64,000 nucleotides of DNA, taken from Petunia secreta (Eukaryota; Streptophyta; Magnoliopsida; Solanales; Solanaceae). This document shows positions 21,556-33,975 of the stretch, in pieces (position 1 is the first letter of the stretch; each line of letters starts with the position of its first letter). Under the pieces are notes generated by a model that worked only from the letters and a program-made list of their open reading frames with translations, did not search any database and was not told where the DNA came from. Position numbers and translations under genes: made by a program. The stretch is from contig JARKIP010000021.1 of NCBI GenBank assembly GCA_029990175.1, forward strand, positions 19,783,501 to 19,847,500, given 5' to 3'.

Positions 21556-24500
21556 TGTTGACACCCAATTTTGTCCCTCCATTTTTCGCAATTTGGCTAT
21601 ATTTAATTAAAATCGATAATAGTAATTTTCCAAACAAAACTGCATTAGACAACATGCATTCACGTGTGTAATATTATTATTTATCCCCTATTTATATAGT
21701 ATTTATTTAATTGTGATTATAATTACGTAATTGCATTCATTTAGGCTATTTCCCAAAACATATGCTATTTTATGCAATTTAACGCATTACGATATCATTT
21801 AATAATTATTTGCGGCTATTTACATCTATTAGTATTATTTGTGGTCATCTATATTTATTTACAATTAAATACATTTATTTATAATTATTTACAAAATTTC
21901 CTATTTTTATAATAATTATTTGTATTTATAAGTATTTTGATTAAATATTAGCCATTTTGCTATTTTACAATTCCATTTCAACTATATTCAGTCCACGTCA
22001 TCATCTTTTGTCCACGTATACACCAATTGTACGCCACCTAAGCCTACACCTCACTAAATACACTTATAGCACAAAGTACACACACATTTAAGCGTGCGTA
22101 CAATTCCCACCAACGTATGGTACTACTCCCCAGAACGCCTATAACCTTACACATCAGCATTACACATATATCACTTATACACACTCACCCTCAACACGCT
22201 CACGTGGCACGATCCTAGCCCTTCATCCCTCCCATCCGACGGCTCAAACCATTTCCCCATTTTTTGATATTACACTTCAGCACCCTCACTTTTAAACCCT
22301 AAAACATATTTTCTCCTTTCCTTTTCCCTCACCAGCCGTCGACCCCTCAAACTCCCTCTCCCTTCACCCCTAAAATCGTCCATATACACCACGCCAAATC
22401 TGCCACGTCTCCGTCGTCTCCTCCGCCATCAACGCCGCAGTCACGACTCCCCTCTCCTCTTTCCTATCTCGGATTACACGGGGTCGAATCCCCCTTTATC
22501 TCTCTCCTTCGCCTCGTGTAATCCGGAATATGAACAAGGAGATTGGGTACGAATCCTGATCAGAAATGGCAATAATCATCACAAATCAAGGGAAAACGGG
22601 AAGATTTGGGATGACCCGACCCGGTTCATCCATGACCCGATTTGGATGCAATAAAAACAGGGTAAACTCTTTCCTTTTATGTGATGAAGTTTCTGTCTAG
22701 ATTCACAATCACATTTAGTATTTTAATTCTATTTTTGTTCATTAGCATGATAACATGATTTTCGCATTTAATCCCTTTTCTTTTGCCTTCTGAAATATAT
22801 GATAATCGTTGATAAAATATTGGATTGATGATACTAATTTTGGTCAGTACACTGATACACATATGTATATTGATGTCTTGCTTAACAGTCACTGGGTACT
22901 TTCCTTTCTTGGCAAAATAAATGGACTGGTTTGATTATGTATAAGCTGTTCTTGATCCTTTATTGATGTGGTTTTTGTTTAGCTGCACATACTACTAGTT
23001 TCTGTGCGAGATTCATACCCCTAATACTATAAATATCAGCACTCTCTTACACTTTTAGGACACGGATATACAGCTCTGAAAGCACTTAGAATACTGAAAA
23101 TACACACCTTCACCACTGCCTCTTTCTCACTTCTTTTTTTTTCTGAAAGCACCCATCACTGACAACATCTTCTAAGCATCTACGCATTGAAATACATGTC
23201 TGAAGTACACATCCTTTACTTCTTTTACTCAGGGAATGCTGATTAGTCTTTCTTTAATCCATTACTAATTCTGGTGTTGACTGGCTCAAAGCCAAGGCTA
23301 AGTGCAGTTTTTGGTTATGTGTTCTTGGCTATTACCTGCGTGTTGTGCTCTGTTTCTGCCTGAAGCTATTGAATTGCTTTAAATTGAGGTTAATTCCAAT
23401 TGTACTTGAACCCGTTTTGTCTGACTCCCTTTGCTGCTACAGAGTCTTATTAAGGTTTTAAGATAGCCAAAAGGCTATACCATGGTTTAAAGTCTTCCTG
23501 CAGGTGATTACATTGAGAGAATGAGTTAGTTTAGCTTCAATTTGGATCTCCAATGGCTAAAAACCATGAGACAAGGCCCCTGCCCTTTTCTTGCTTTTGT
23601 TCAAAATTGCAATATGTGCTACTTGATGTATTCGTTAGGAATGGTATTGGTTTGTACGCGCACCATAAGGTGCAAGTTAGTATGTAGGACATGTGTTGCA
23701 TTCCAAGGGTTACAAGGTGCAACAAACAAGGCTAACCAGGGGCCATTTCTAATCTTGGTCTTTTCCTTTATGTGCTCGGTGCTTAAATTGCAAGTTGTGG
23801 CTAAACTGGGTTGTTCAAAATAGTATATTATGTATAACAGGTTTTAAAATTAGATTACAATGGAGACTGCTTTGCTGAAAATTAGACAACATGGCTAAAA
23901 TTGCAATAAAGGCGGAAACTAGTTTATTCGTGCAAATATTGAAAACTGAAATTGCAGCAGTATCAGTTATGTTTGAAACTGAAATTCAATGCTTATCTAA
24001 ACTATTTGTGCAGTTTTAATGTGTTAGATTTAGACTATATCAGTCAATAGGCTGAATATGCAAGACAATATTAAAATTGGCTTATTTCTGTAAATTAATA
24101 TTCTGAAACGTTACAGGGTAGTCTGATTTTCTTAAAAGTGGTTAAAACTGATATTTGAAAGTCAATTTAGGATGTTCGTGCAATTTTAGTATGCTGGAAA
24201 TTAGTTATCTTGAAAGGGTTGAAAATTGTAAGAGTTTGAAAACAGGACTATTTTCTGCAAATTATATATTCTGAAACGTTGCAGTGTATCTTGATTTTTC
24301 TTTAGAAGTGGCTAGAACTGAAACTAGCCTATTTTTGCAAAGCTGAACTTAAAAGTATTTAAACTTGTTTAATTTCTATTACATTTAATTTGAAGGCCTA
24401 TTCTGCTCTTCTAAATTTTGACTAGCGAAATTATTTTTACATGATATTATTTGCTTATGTATTCACATGATTGTATTATTATTTGACGCTTAATAGAGTT

Positions 24501-25227
24501 TAGACTTGGGGCGCTAATATTAAATTTAGGGGTCTAGATATCTTCTTTAAAATTAGTTGTCCTAACGGCCTCCGGGACATTAAGTTGGGGCGCTAGCAAT
24601 ACTTTAGGACGTGAAAATATTAGCATGCGTTTTAGTTTAAATGTTAAAGAGGGTATGGGGGTTAAGGGATTAAGCCCCTCGGATATGATGGAAACTACCC
24701 GAGCTACATTTGATAGTGGATTCTGAAACTATTGTCCCTTACGAAAGCCGGGTTCTGATCCGAATAGGACAATAAAATCTAGGGCTATTTATACAAGTAA
24801 TTAATAATTAATTTGTTATCATTTTGTGGCTATTTGTACAACATGACTATTGTTTCAAATTATTTATACAAGTACATATAATTGCCTATTCGCTTACTTT
24901 GCAGCCCATATCTTTTTCGTTTACTTTATTCAGATTTTGTTCTTTTATAAGCAATCTGTAAACCCAATATAAAAATCGGCCGGAAACCACGCTTAGTGGA
25001 ACTTAGGAGGTGCCTAACCCCTTCCTTCTAGGTTGACTTGAACACTTATCCGAATCTCTGATTACCAGACCAACCTGGAGTTATTTTTCAAATTGAATTA
25101 GAAATTAATAGGTGACCTAATACGCCTAAGAAATTTATTAGGTGGCGACTCCAAAACTCAATCCAAATGAGTTACCCCAAGTCGGAAACCACTTTACTTT
25201 ACTTTACAATTTAAGTGGGGTGCGACA
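21556..25227 (+). repeat. Ogre-type LTR, second copy (3672 bases)
   Basis: It has the same ends as the first copy (TGTTGACACCC...GGGGTGCGACA). It is followed by GTTAT (25228-25232) and the rest of the Athila LTR, so its right end is a true insertion edge. Its left neighbour is Athila LTR, not Ogre interior. It therefore behaves as a solo LTR in a duplicated host segment. Confidence 0.92.
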
Positions 25228-25423
25228 GTTATAGTTAATTAAATTTCTATTAATTTATACTTAGGAATAGACGAAAAATTCGTAGAACTCGTTACTTTTC
25301 AATCTAAGACTAATAGATTGCAAGCTAACTCCCTGAGGAAATCGACCCCGACTCTTAGTTGGGTACTACTATCTTTGACGATCGCCCCACACCTTTATAG
25401 GTGAGTGGATGTAGCGCTGATCA
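25228..25423 (+). repeat. Athila 5' LTR, last part
   Basis: The LTR resumes after the Ogre insertion with the second GTTAT and ends near CGCTGATCA at 25423, six bases before the primer site. Confidence 0.78.
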
Positions 25424-25428
25424 AATTT

Positions 25429-25446
25429 TGGCGCCGTTGCCGGGTA
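25429..25446 (+). other. Primer-binding site, Athila-type
   Basis: TGGCGCCGTTGCCGGGTA follows the LTR end. This is the standard Athila/Tat word with GGGTA in place of the usual GGGGA at the end. Confidence 0.85.
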
Positions 25447-25553
25447 GCTATGGTACATCTATTAGATTGAATATTTCGTGTTCTTGTCTTGTGAGTTATT
25501 CCTACCATTTTACCTTATGTTTTGGTTTTACCGTGTGTAGGTGAATATTAGCA

Positions 25554-27413
25554 ATGAGAAGAAATCCAAATCGAGCTATGCGGAACCCCCTCTACAATCG
25601 TGCAAATGAGGGAGCTCTATTTCCAAATGTTCCAATGGCTCCAAATGATTATGATGGAGAAATCGAGGAAGATTCTGATGACACTTCTCTTAGTAAGAAG
25701 AGTAACGGAATTCATATTGTGTTTGAAGAGAATGATCAACCTCAAGTTGAAGATAGTGCCCCAATTGATGGAAACCCTATTGGTAACAATCAAGCCAATG
25801 AGGGAGTTAATATTGCCGATAATGTTGGTATTGCGGGCAATGCACACAAAAGAGGCAACAATGCTAATCGAGGAGGCCGAGGTGCAAATCGAGGTGTTCA
25901 TGTTAATCAAGCTAATCAAAGAGTCAATCAAGTGAATGTTCGCAATGTCAACCGGAACCAAAGGAATGCAAGGGGTGCCCGAAATGCAAATTCACCAGTA
26001 CAAGATGTGGAAGAATCCAATGAAGAAGTGAATATGGAAAGTTTTGCTAGTGCAATTGTTCCTCCGTCCATTCGTGGTAATGTTACTTTCAACACTCCAC
26101 AAGTGATGTTACATGGGCTTGACTAAAATGGATACTTTAGTAGAAGCAAGCTTGATGATCCAAATGAGCATTTGAGGAATTTCGTCCAAACATGCCATCT
26201 CTACAAGCTGGCACATTGTTCGGAAGAATCTTTACGCCTAAGGGTCTTTCCTTATTCTCTATCCGAGAAGGCCAAGGCATGGTTGAACAAGCTACCAAAT
26301 AACTCAATTCATACTTGGGAGGAACTTGTAAATCAATTCTTAGCGAAATTCTTGCCTAAGGGTAAGCAAGCTTCAATGAGGAACAAGGTTTTTATGTTAA
26401 AGCAAGATCCAATCGATTCATTGCCCAATCTTGGGACGCTTTTAAGAAGTTTTACTACATTGTCCATCTCATGATTTTGGAGATGATATGCTCCTACAAT
26501 GTTTCTACCAAGGGCTCAACAAGATCAACCAATCGGCAGTGAACAATTTGTGTAGAGGTGTTATCATGGATAAGACTTATCAAGAAGTCACAGAAATTCT
26601 CAACAAAGTTGCCAAACAATCTCAAGATTAGCAATCTAGAGCCCAAAACCCAAACGGTGATGGAGGAATGAATCCAATGATGATGAAGAGATTTTAAAAC
26701 CAAGAAGAGCAAATGGCTCGAATCCTTACCAATATTGAGCTTCTTATAGGTTCCAAGGAAGATAATGAGAAGAAAGTGAACATGGTGGAAAATCTTCAAG
26801 TTACAAATGCCCGTCACCAAGTAGCACCTATGGGTTGTGTGAACCCCAGAGCTCCACCTCTTGCTCTTCTCCAAAGAGGACAAGAAGAGTACTCTCCAGA
26901 ACAATGTTTCAATGTCCATGGTGAAGAAGAAGCCAATTATGTGTCTAACTATCAAGGTGGTTATCAAAGGCCATATCAACAAGGCCAATGGAGGCAAGAC
27001 AGAGGAAAAAAAATTGGAGCAACAATCAAGATGGAAGAGGAGTGGGTGCCTCTCAAAGCTATGTACCAAGAGCTCCATACAAGCAAGGTGAGAATGAAGG
27101 AAAAGGTCCAACCAAGTTGAAAGAAATGATGGGAGAAGTGCTTAAGAATCAAGAAAGTTACTCCAGTGACATCAAAGATATCAAGCAAACGGTCACATCT
27201 CACAACATTTCCATCAAGGCTCTTGAGTCTCAAATGAGTAACCTATCTAACCAAGTGAATCAAAGACCTCAAGGAGCACTACCAAGTGATACGGTGGTGA
27301 ATCCTAAGAATAATGACAAAGATCATGTTATGGCAATTATAACCTGGAGTGGGAAAACATGGGATGATCCTAAAGTAAAAGATGATGGTGTTACTAGAGG
27401 CGCAAGATCATGA
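25554..27413 (+). pseudogene. gag: Athila gag, broken
   Basis: The first frame opens at ATG 25554 (MRRNPNRAMRNPLYNRANEG) with an Asn/Arg-rich N-terminal part, and stops at 26124-26126. The same frame continues after the stop with the gag core (LRLRVFPYSLSEKAKAWLNK, WEELVNQFLAKFLPKG, about 26220-26370). A shift near 26440 breaks it. Later pieces (26713-27120 and 26988-27413) cover the region between gag and protease. The family protein forms the capsid. This copy is inactive through at least one stop and two frame changes. Confidence 0.8.
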
Positions 27414-27879
27414 GCAAAACAATGGGGAAGAGTTTAATCAAGGCAATGCAATTGATGTGGATGTTGAGATTCCAAGGCATGAAATTGATGATGAGGCAAT
27501 CCCTCAAGAACTAAATCCCAAAGTCACTACCACTTAAAAAGCCAGACCAAAGAAAACTCCACCACCCAAACAAAGCCCTCATAATCCAAGGTCCATTTCC
27601 AAAATTCTGCTTCCGTTCCCACAAAAGAGTGTCAGACAAGCATCACAAACCAAGATAATTTGGGATAAAATAGCAACATCTATCAACCTCTCTTTAGTTG
27701 ATGCATTAAGCCAAATGTCAAATGTTGCTAAACCAGTGAAAGATCTTGTTACCAAGAAGACCAATGAGGATTATGAGCCAAACAAGGTGACTCATCAATG
27801 TAGTTCAATTATATAAAAGCATATGACAAGAAAGATGGAAGACCCTGGAGACTTCATGGTCCCGTGTACAATTGGAGGG

Positions 27880-28463
27880 ACACATTTCTCTAAAGCTCTA
27901 TGTGATCTTGGAGCAAGCAACAATTTATGCCATATGCGGTGTACAAGACTTTGACTATCAAGGAAGTTCCAAAAGCCACAACAATGAACTTGAAAATGGC
28001 AAACCGTTCCATGAAGCAACCTATTGGAGTTGTCACAAATGTTCTAGTTAAGGTGAAAAAGTTCATCTTCACGGCAGATTTTGTAATTCTTGATTTTTCG
28101 GTGGACTTTGATGTCCCCATTATTCTTAGGCGTCCATTTTTAGCTACCGGAGGAGCATTAGGTGACGTGCAGAAGGGAGAACTCACTTTCCGATTCAATG
28201 GAGAGAAGGTTGTGTTCCATATATGCAAAGCATTAAAACAACATATGGATGAGGAATCCACTTATTCTTATGTGGATGTGGTTATGGATGCACTTGTAGA
28301 AAAAGAGAGTGTCCTAGTGAGTCAAGTGGATGAAATGGCCGCGACAATTTGGAATATGGACATTGATAATGAGGAGAGTATTGTCGAGTGTGTGAAGGCA
28401 TTGGAAGGATTTGGCACTAGACCCTATGTTCCCAAAAAGCTCTCCCTCGATTTTGAAAATTGA
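27880..28463 (+). pseudogene. Athila aspartic protease region
   Basis: The active-site motif LCDLGASNN is seen at about 27900-27925. After a frame change the main frame 27927-28463 carries YAVYKTLTIKEVP, ADFVILDFSVDFDVPIIL and RRPFLATGGA, which is the Athila protease fold. In the family it cleaves the Gag-Pol polyprotein. The frame break close to the active site and the stop at 28463 make it inactive. Confidence 0.75.
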
Positions 28464-28496
28464 ACTACTCCACCTACAAAACCATCCATTGAAGAA

Positions 28497-28516
28497 CCCC
28501 CCCCCCCCCCCCCCCC
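28497..28516 (+). repeat. C20 homopolymer tract
   Basis: Twenty consecutive C follow GAAGAA in the Athila protease-RT spacer. Runs of this length are unstable and hard to sequence, so the length should be treated with caution. Confidence 0.9.
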
Positions 28517-28899
28517 ATTCTTGAACTCAAAATCCTACCAATCCACTTGAGATATACATTCCTAGGTCCAAACTCCACTCTTCCCATAATTATTTCTTCC
28601 AACTTAACCAAAGAACAAGAAGACCAACTAGTTGAAGTGTTGAAAAGGATAATTAAAGCCATCGGGTGGACTCTTGCGGATATACGGGGAATTGATCCGG
28701 GAGTTTGAACTCACAACATTCTACTTGAAGAAGGTTGCAAACCCACGGTGGATCATCAAAGGAGGTTGAATCCTCCAATGCAAGAAGTTGTCAAGACAGA
28801 GATAATAAAATGGTTAGATACGGGGGTGATTATTCCACTCTTCGATAGCGAATAGGTCTCACATGTTCAATGTGTGTCCAAGAAAGGAGGGATGATGGT

Positions 28900-30107
28900 A
28901 GTTCACAATTAGAAGGTGAAGCTATATCAACTCGCACTGTGATCGGTTGGCGAGTATGTATGGACTACCGAAAGCTCAACAATGCAACAAGAAAATGTCA
29001 TTTTCATTTACCAAATGCTTGATTGTTTGGCGAGTCGTGCTTATTATTGTTTCATTGATGGATACTCAGGGTACAATCAAATCTCAATTGAAGCAAATGA
29101 TCAAGATAAGACAAACTTTACATGCCCATATGGTACTTTTTCATTTTGCAAGATGCCTTTTGGACTTTGCAATGCCCCGGCTACTTTTCAAAGATGAATG
29201 CTTGCACTTTTACATGATATGGTGGAGAACTTCTTAGAAGTATTCATGAATTATTTCTCAGCAGTCGGTGATTCCTTTGAAGATTATCTATCTGACTTGG
29301 AGAAAGTCTTCGAGAGGTGTGAAGAGACAAAGCTTGTGCTAAATTGGGAGAAATACCATTTCCTTATTCAAGAATGAATAGTCCTAGGACACAAGGTGTC
29401 TAAAAAGGGAATTGAAGTTGATCATGCCAAGATTGAAGTTATCTCTAAACTTCCACCTCCTACAACCGTCAAAAGAGCGAGAAGTTTCTTGGGACATGCG
29501 AGTTTTTATCGCCGCTTCATTAAAGACTTTTCTAAAATTGTGAATATGTTGTGCAAATTGTTAGAAAAAGATGTCAGGTTTGAATTCAATGAGACATGCT
29601 TGAAAGCCTTTGAAGAGGTGAAGAAGAGATTTACAACCGCACCAGTGATAGTGAGCCTAAGATGGGATCTTCCATTTGAACTTATGTGTGATGCTAGGGG
29701 GTCGTGCTTGGCCAAAGAGTTTAGAAGACGTTTCATCCAATCTATTATGCTTGCTAGACCATGAATGGGGCTCAATCAAACTATACGGTGATAGAGAAGG
29801 AGTTATTGGCCACTGTATTTGCTTTTAAAAAATACTGATCTTATTTAGTGGGATCCAAGGTCATTGTGCATACCGGCCACCCTGCTATCCGGTATTTGAT
29901 GGCCAAGAAGGACTCAAAAGCAAGGTTGATACGATGGGTGCTCTTGTTATAAGAATTTGATCTTGAGGTGCTTGATAAAAAGGGAATCGAGAATCAAGTG
30001 GCAGACCACTTGTCCCATTTGGATGAGGAGGGTCGCCCAAAAGAAACTCTTGAGATCAATGACTCTTTTTCCAATAAGAGAATATTGGCGGTATCTTAGG
30101 AAGAAAT
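28900..30107 (+). pseudogene. Athila reverse transcriptase and RNase H, broken
   Basis: Fragments in several frames read YYCFIDGYSGYNQI and CPYGTFSFCKMPFGLCNAPA (about 29040-29195), then LVLNWEKYHF and GIEVDHAKIEVISKLPPP (about 29330-29465), then RNase H pieces (TVIEKELLATVFAFKKY, about 29790). The catalytic box that is usually FMDD in this lineage reads FMNY (near 29250), so both active-site aspartates are lost. In-frame stops interrupt RT and RNase H. The Copia insertion at 30108 cuts the frame after RNase H. Confidence 0.85.
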
Positions 30108-30920
30108 TGTTAGCTTGGATAAGCTTGGAGTTTTGACTGATGACTGAGGAACGGATTCAAAGGACCTGTTCCTTTGAATCACTGCAGCAGAATAGGATAA
30201 TTCATGCAAAAGCGTTTAAGTTGAGATATTATTATTTATCCTAAAACTGACGTGTATCTTGATAATTATGCAGGTCTAAACGGATACGAAAAGATTACAT
30301 AAACAATGGAAAAAGGATAGAAGATCCGGATTCTAAAGAGTAGAATCTAATTAGGACTCAAACTCAAGGGAGCTTTGGAGTTCTAATTGCTCAAGACTTC
30401 TTGGCTGCTGGAGCTATAAAACGTGGAGCATATCAGCCATAGAAGGATACACAAATAGAGAGAGCATCGAGCAAAAGCTAAGAAGAGTTATTAGCTTATT
30501 TGTGTAATCAGTTAGCTACAGTAGAACTAAGTTAGAACATGTTCCTTAGATTGAATCTTGTAAAAGTTCAAGTCTTAGTTCAATTTTAGTAAGCAAAAAT
30601 CGAGTTGTAAACTTTCTGGTTCAAGTCGTGGACTTGACACAACTTCACTGATCGTGAGAAAGATCGCTAAAGGATTAGAGTTAGTCCTAGGTTAGTAAGA
30701 GTGAGTCTTGTAACCAAGTGGGTCTTTTTACATAGTGAAGTTGAAATCCTACTTGAGAAGTAGGTCGTGGTTTTTTGATCCCGAGTCAAGGGGTTTTTCC
30801 ACGCTAATATCTGGTGTTCAATTACTTACAGTTTTAATTCTGCATATCGTATAGTAAAGGAACACATTTTAAGGAACTGGTCCTTAAAACAGTAAAGTGG
30901 TGTAATCGTGGGAAATAACA
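30108..30920 (+). repeat. Copia 5' LTR
   Basis: Ends are TGTTAGCTTGG...GGGAAATAACA. It carries two long palindromes: arms GATTCAAAGGA / TCCTTTGAATC (30154-30180) and TTTTAAGGA / TCCTTAAAA (30867-30889). A TATAAA-like word at 30415-30420 may be the TATA box. Confidence 0.92.
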
Positions 30921-30922
30921 AT

Positions 30923-30934
30923 TGGTATCAGAGC
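30923..30934 (+). other. Primer-binding site, tRNA-iMet
   Basis: TGGTATCAGAGC is two bases after the LTR and is the exact standard Copia primer site, complementary to initiator tRNA-Met. Confidence 0.93.
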
Positions 30935-30969
30935 AGGTTATCCTTGAAAAGGCTAACACCTAGGATTAG

Positions 30970-32862
30970 ATGAGTACATCACGAGAGAACAGTGAGGGCC
31001 AGTCAATGGTTAGAGCACCTTATTTCAATGGGAAATACTATTCATGGTGGAAAGAGAGGATGCGTGATCACCTTCAAGCAGAAAACTATGAATTGTGGGA
31101 TATAGTAACTGAAGGTCCTATGATCCCAATGAAGAAAGATGTTGAGGGAAAAGATGTTCCCAAAACCAGGAAGGAATACAATGCTGAAGACATAAAGCAA
31201 TGGGAAAAGAATGCAAAGGCAAGGAAGTGGCTGGTTGGTGGACTTAGTCCTGACGAATGGACTAGAATCAGAGGGTATTCCACTGCAAAGGAGATTTGGG
31301 ATGCTCTACAAGTTGCACACGAAGGAACAAGTCAGGTAAAAAGGTCCAGAGGTACACTTCTTTATGCTGAATATGAAAGCTTTAAAATGAAAAAAGAAGA
31401 GTCAATCTCTTAAATGTATACTAGATTTAATGCCATTGCTTCTGAACTTATCTCTTTGGGAAGGGTTTTAACTGTGGAAGATAGAGTAGAAAAGATTTTA
31501 ACTAGGGTTCTTCCAGATTCTTGGGAGATCAAAGCTTGTGCTATCATAGAAAGCAAAGATTTAACCACTCTATCCTTAGATGAGCTTATAGGTAATTTAA
31601 AGACTTATGAACTGAGGAAAAAGGTTAAAAACATAGGAGCACCAGTTAAAACTGAGTCTAACCTAGCCTTGACTGCTGGTGATAAAATCATTGATGATAA
31701 GGAACTGGTCCTTATCGCTAAAAGTATTCAGAAATATTTGATTAAGAAAAGGGCAATTAGTGGACATGGTAGGTCTACTAACATGAAACAGGCTGGAGAA
31801 TGCCACAAATGTGGAAGCTCGGAGCACTACATCAGCAAATGTCCAATTATGGAAGGAGAATGGAGGAAGAGATTCATTGATGAAAGGAAGAAGGCTAGGG
31901 AACAGGTCCATAAGAAAAGTGGAAATCCCAAAGCAATGGTTGCAGGATGGCAAGACAGTGAAGACGAAATAACTGATGATGATCTGGATGAGGATCTTGC
32001 TCTAATGGCACTTGGAGATTCAGAAAATGAAGAAGATGCTGAGGTATTTGTTTCTAAACTCAAAGATGATGTAAAAAGCATGCCTAGAGAAAAATTGGTT
32101 AAAGTATTCCATATTGTGCTAAATGAATTGAAATCTCTAAGGGATAGCAATCATCAAATGCATGATAAAATTGATTGTTTAGAAGCAGAATGCAAAGAGG
32201 AAATAGTTAAAAATGATTTTCTGGAAAGGAAGATTAGCATGCTTGAGGAACAGGTCCTCACACTTGAATCAACTACTCAGGAATTAGAAAATGTTAAAAC
32301 AGTTGAAAAAGGTAAAGGTATTGCTAATTCTCATCCGATCATTGCTGAAGAGAAACTGAAAGTCACAGTTGATGAACTGTGTAAAAAAGATGAGAAGATA
32401 AGATCTTTAGAAGAAGACTTGGTTAAAACAAAAATGGAACTAAGAAAAACTGTAGAATGGAACAAGTCTTCTGAAGCACTAGAATGGTTACAGGAAAATC
32501 ATAGTAGTAACAGGAAAGGTATTGGATTCATGAAAGCACAGAGTTCATCCAAATGGGATCCAAAGAGTAAGTACTTATCATTTCCTAAAAACTGGCTATG
32601 CACTCATTGTGGGAACACTGGTCACCGAAAAGAAAATTGTCAATCTTTAAAAAGGGCTGCCCAGAGGAACAGGTCCTATAAACCTGTTCAAAATTCTGTG
32701 AAACAGAAGAATAGGTCCTATAAACCTGTTCAACATTCTGTAAAAAGGGAAATTGTTCACACAAAGAAACCATTACCATTCTGGGCTAGGAGAGATCTGA
32801 TTCATCCTTTTTCTGAAGGAAAGGAACCCAAACTAGTTTGGGTTCTTAAAATTAACCCCTAG
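30970..32862 (+). pseudogene. gag: Copia Gag, one in-frame stop
   Basis: The frame from ATG 30970 encodes the N-terminal gag domain (PYFNGKYYSWWKERMRDHL). It is cut by a single TAA at 31411-31413 and then stays open to 32862. Two CCHC zinc knuckles of exact spacing CX2CX4HX4C are present: CHKCGSSEHYISKC (31801-31842) and CTHCGNTGHRKENC (32599-32640). They are separated by a long acidic and coiled-coil region (LEEQVLTLESTTQELENV). About 630 codons in all, long for Copia but normal for the SIRE type. In the family, Gag forms the particle and binds RNA. A read-through of one stop would be needed for a full product. Confidence 0.88.
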
Positions 32863-33975
32863 TTTTCTTTTGCAGGCTAGAGTGAAGGAGATAAACCACA
32901 AATGGTACATGGACAGTGGTTGCTCAAGGCATATGACAGGGCATAAGGAACTGTTCCTTTCACTCTCAGCCTTCTAAGGAGGAAGTGTTTCCTTCGGTAA
33001 TGGTAAGAAAGGGGAAATCATTGGAATTGGAAAGGTAGGTAGGTCTGATTCACACTGTATAGATAATGTGTTTCTAGTAGATGGGCTGAAGCATTGCTTA
33101 TTGAGCATATCTCGATTGTGTGACAAAGGTAATAATGTTAATTTCTCATCTACTGGATGCACTGTGACTAACCAAACTTCTGGAGAGATTATTTTGCAGG
33201 GAAATAGGCATGGAAACATCTACAAAGTAGACTTGCTGACATTATCTGATGGAAGCCTGAGCTGCTTAAGTGTAGTGCAAAATGATCCCCTCCTATGGCA
33301 CAAAAGACTAGGACATGCGAGTCTTTCACAATTGAACAAACTTGTGTCAAAGGACTTGGTGATAGGTCTTCCTAACATCAGGTTTAATGATGAAAAAGTA
33401 TGTGAAGCTTGTGCCAGGGGGAAGCAGGTAAAATCCTCCTTCAAATCGAAGAAACAGGTAAGTACCACTAAACCTTTGGAACTGGTCCATATGGATTTAT
33501 GTGGTCCAATGAGAACAATGAGTCGTGGAGGTAAGAAGTATGTTATGGTATTGGTGGATGATTACTTCAGATTTACATGGACTATATTTCTTGCATCTAA
33601 AGAAGAAGCATTTAATGCATTTTCAATTTTTGCTAAGAAAGCTCAAAGAACTCTAGATAATCATATTATTGCCATTAGGTCAGATCATGGAACTGAATTT
33701 GAAAATCACATATTTTTCAATTTCTGTAATGAAAATGGCATTAATCATAAATTTTCTTCACCTAGAACTCCACAACAAAATGGTGTTGTGGAAAGGAAAA
33801 ATAGGACTCTGGAAGAAATGGCAAGGACTATGTTAATATCTGGAAATCTTCCACAGAACTTTTGGGCTGAGGCTATTAATACTGCATGCTACGTAATAAA
33901 TAGATGTATGACAAGGCCATTAATAGAAAAGACCCCATATGAATTGCTTAGAGGAAGAAAACCAAATATTTCTCA
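32863..33975 (+). pseudogene. Copia protease and integrase, broken
   Basis: The protease active site WYMDSGCSRHMTG is at about 32903-32940, in the frame one base off the gag frame. A stop follows near 32975. Integrase then reads HKRLGHASLSQLNK and CEACARGKQ (zinc-binding part, about 33300-33425), and LVHMDLCGP, AIRSDHGTEFEN and PQQNGVVERKNRT for the D-D-E core (about 33480-33810). In the family these cleave the polyprotein and insert the cDNA. A one-base frame change near 33975 separates this part from RT. Confidence 0.87.

Larger units (their letters stand above)
10504..25227 (+). mobile_element. Ogre/Tat-type element, gag-only, with rearranged 3' end
   Basis: The element consists of a 3674-base LTR (10504-14177), a primer site, a leader, one gag frame, and a non-coding region with hairpin-forming repeats. 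It then runs into a repeated piece of Athila LTR (20867-21555) followed by a second Ogre LTR (21556-25227). The outer flanks are GTTAT on both sides (10499-10503 and 25228-25232). No protease, RT, RNase H or integrase is seen anywhere in the 6.7 kb internal part. Very long LTRs, this gag type and tandem repeats in the 3' UTR are known features of the Ogre/Tat lineage. The absence of pol and the duplicated host LTR are specific to this copy or subfamily. Confidence 0.85.

Noticed and set aside
26494..27111. 205-codon minus-strand open frame over Athila gag
   Set aside because: It is antisense to fragments of gag with recognisable sense coding, and has no domain of its own.
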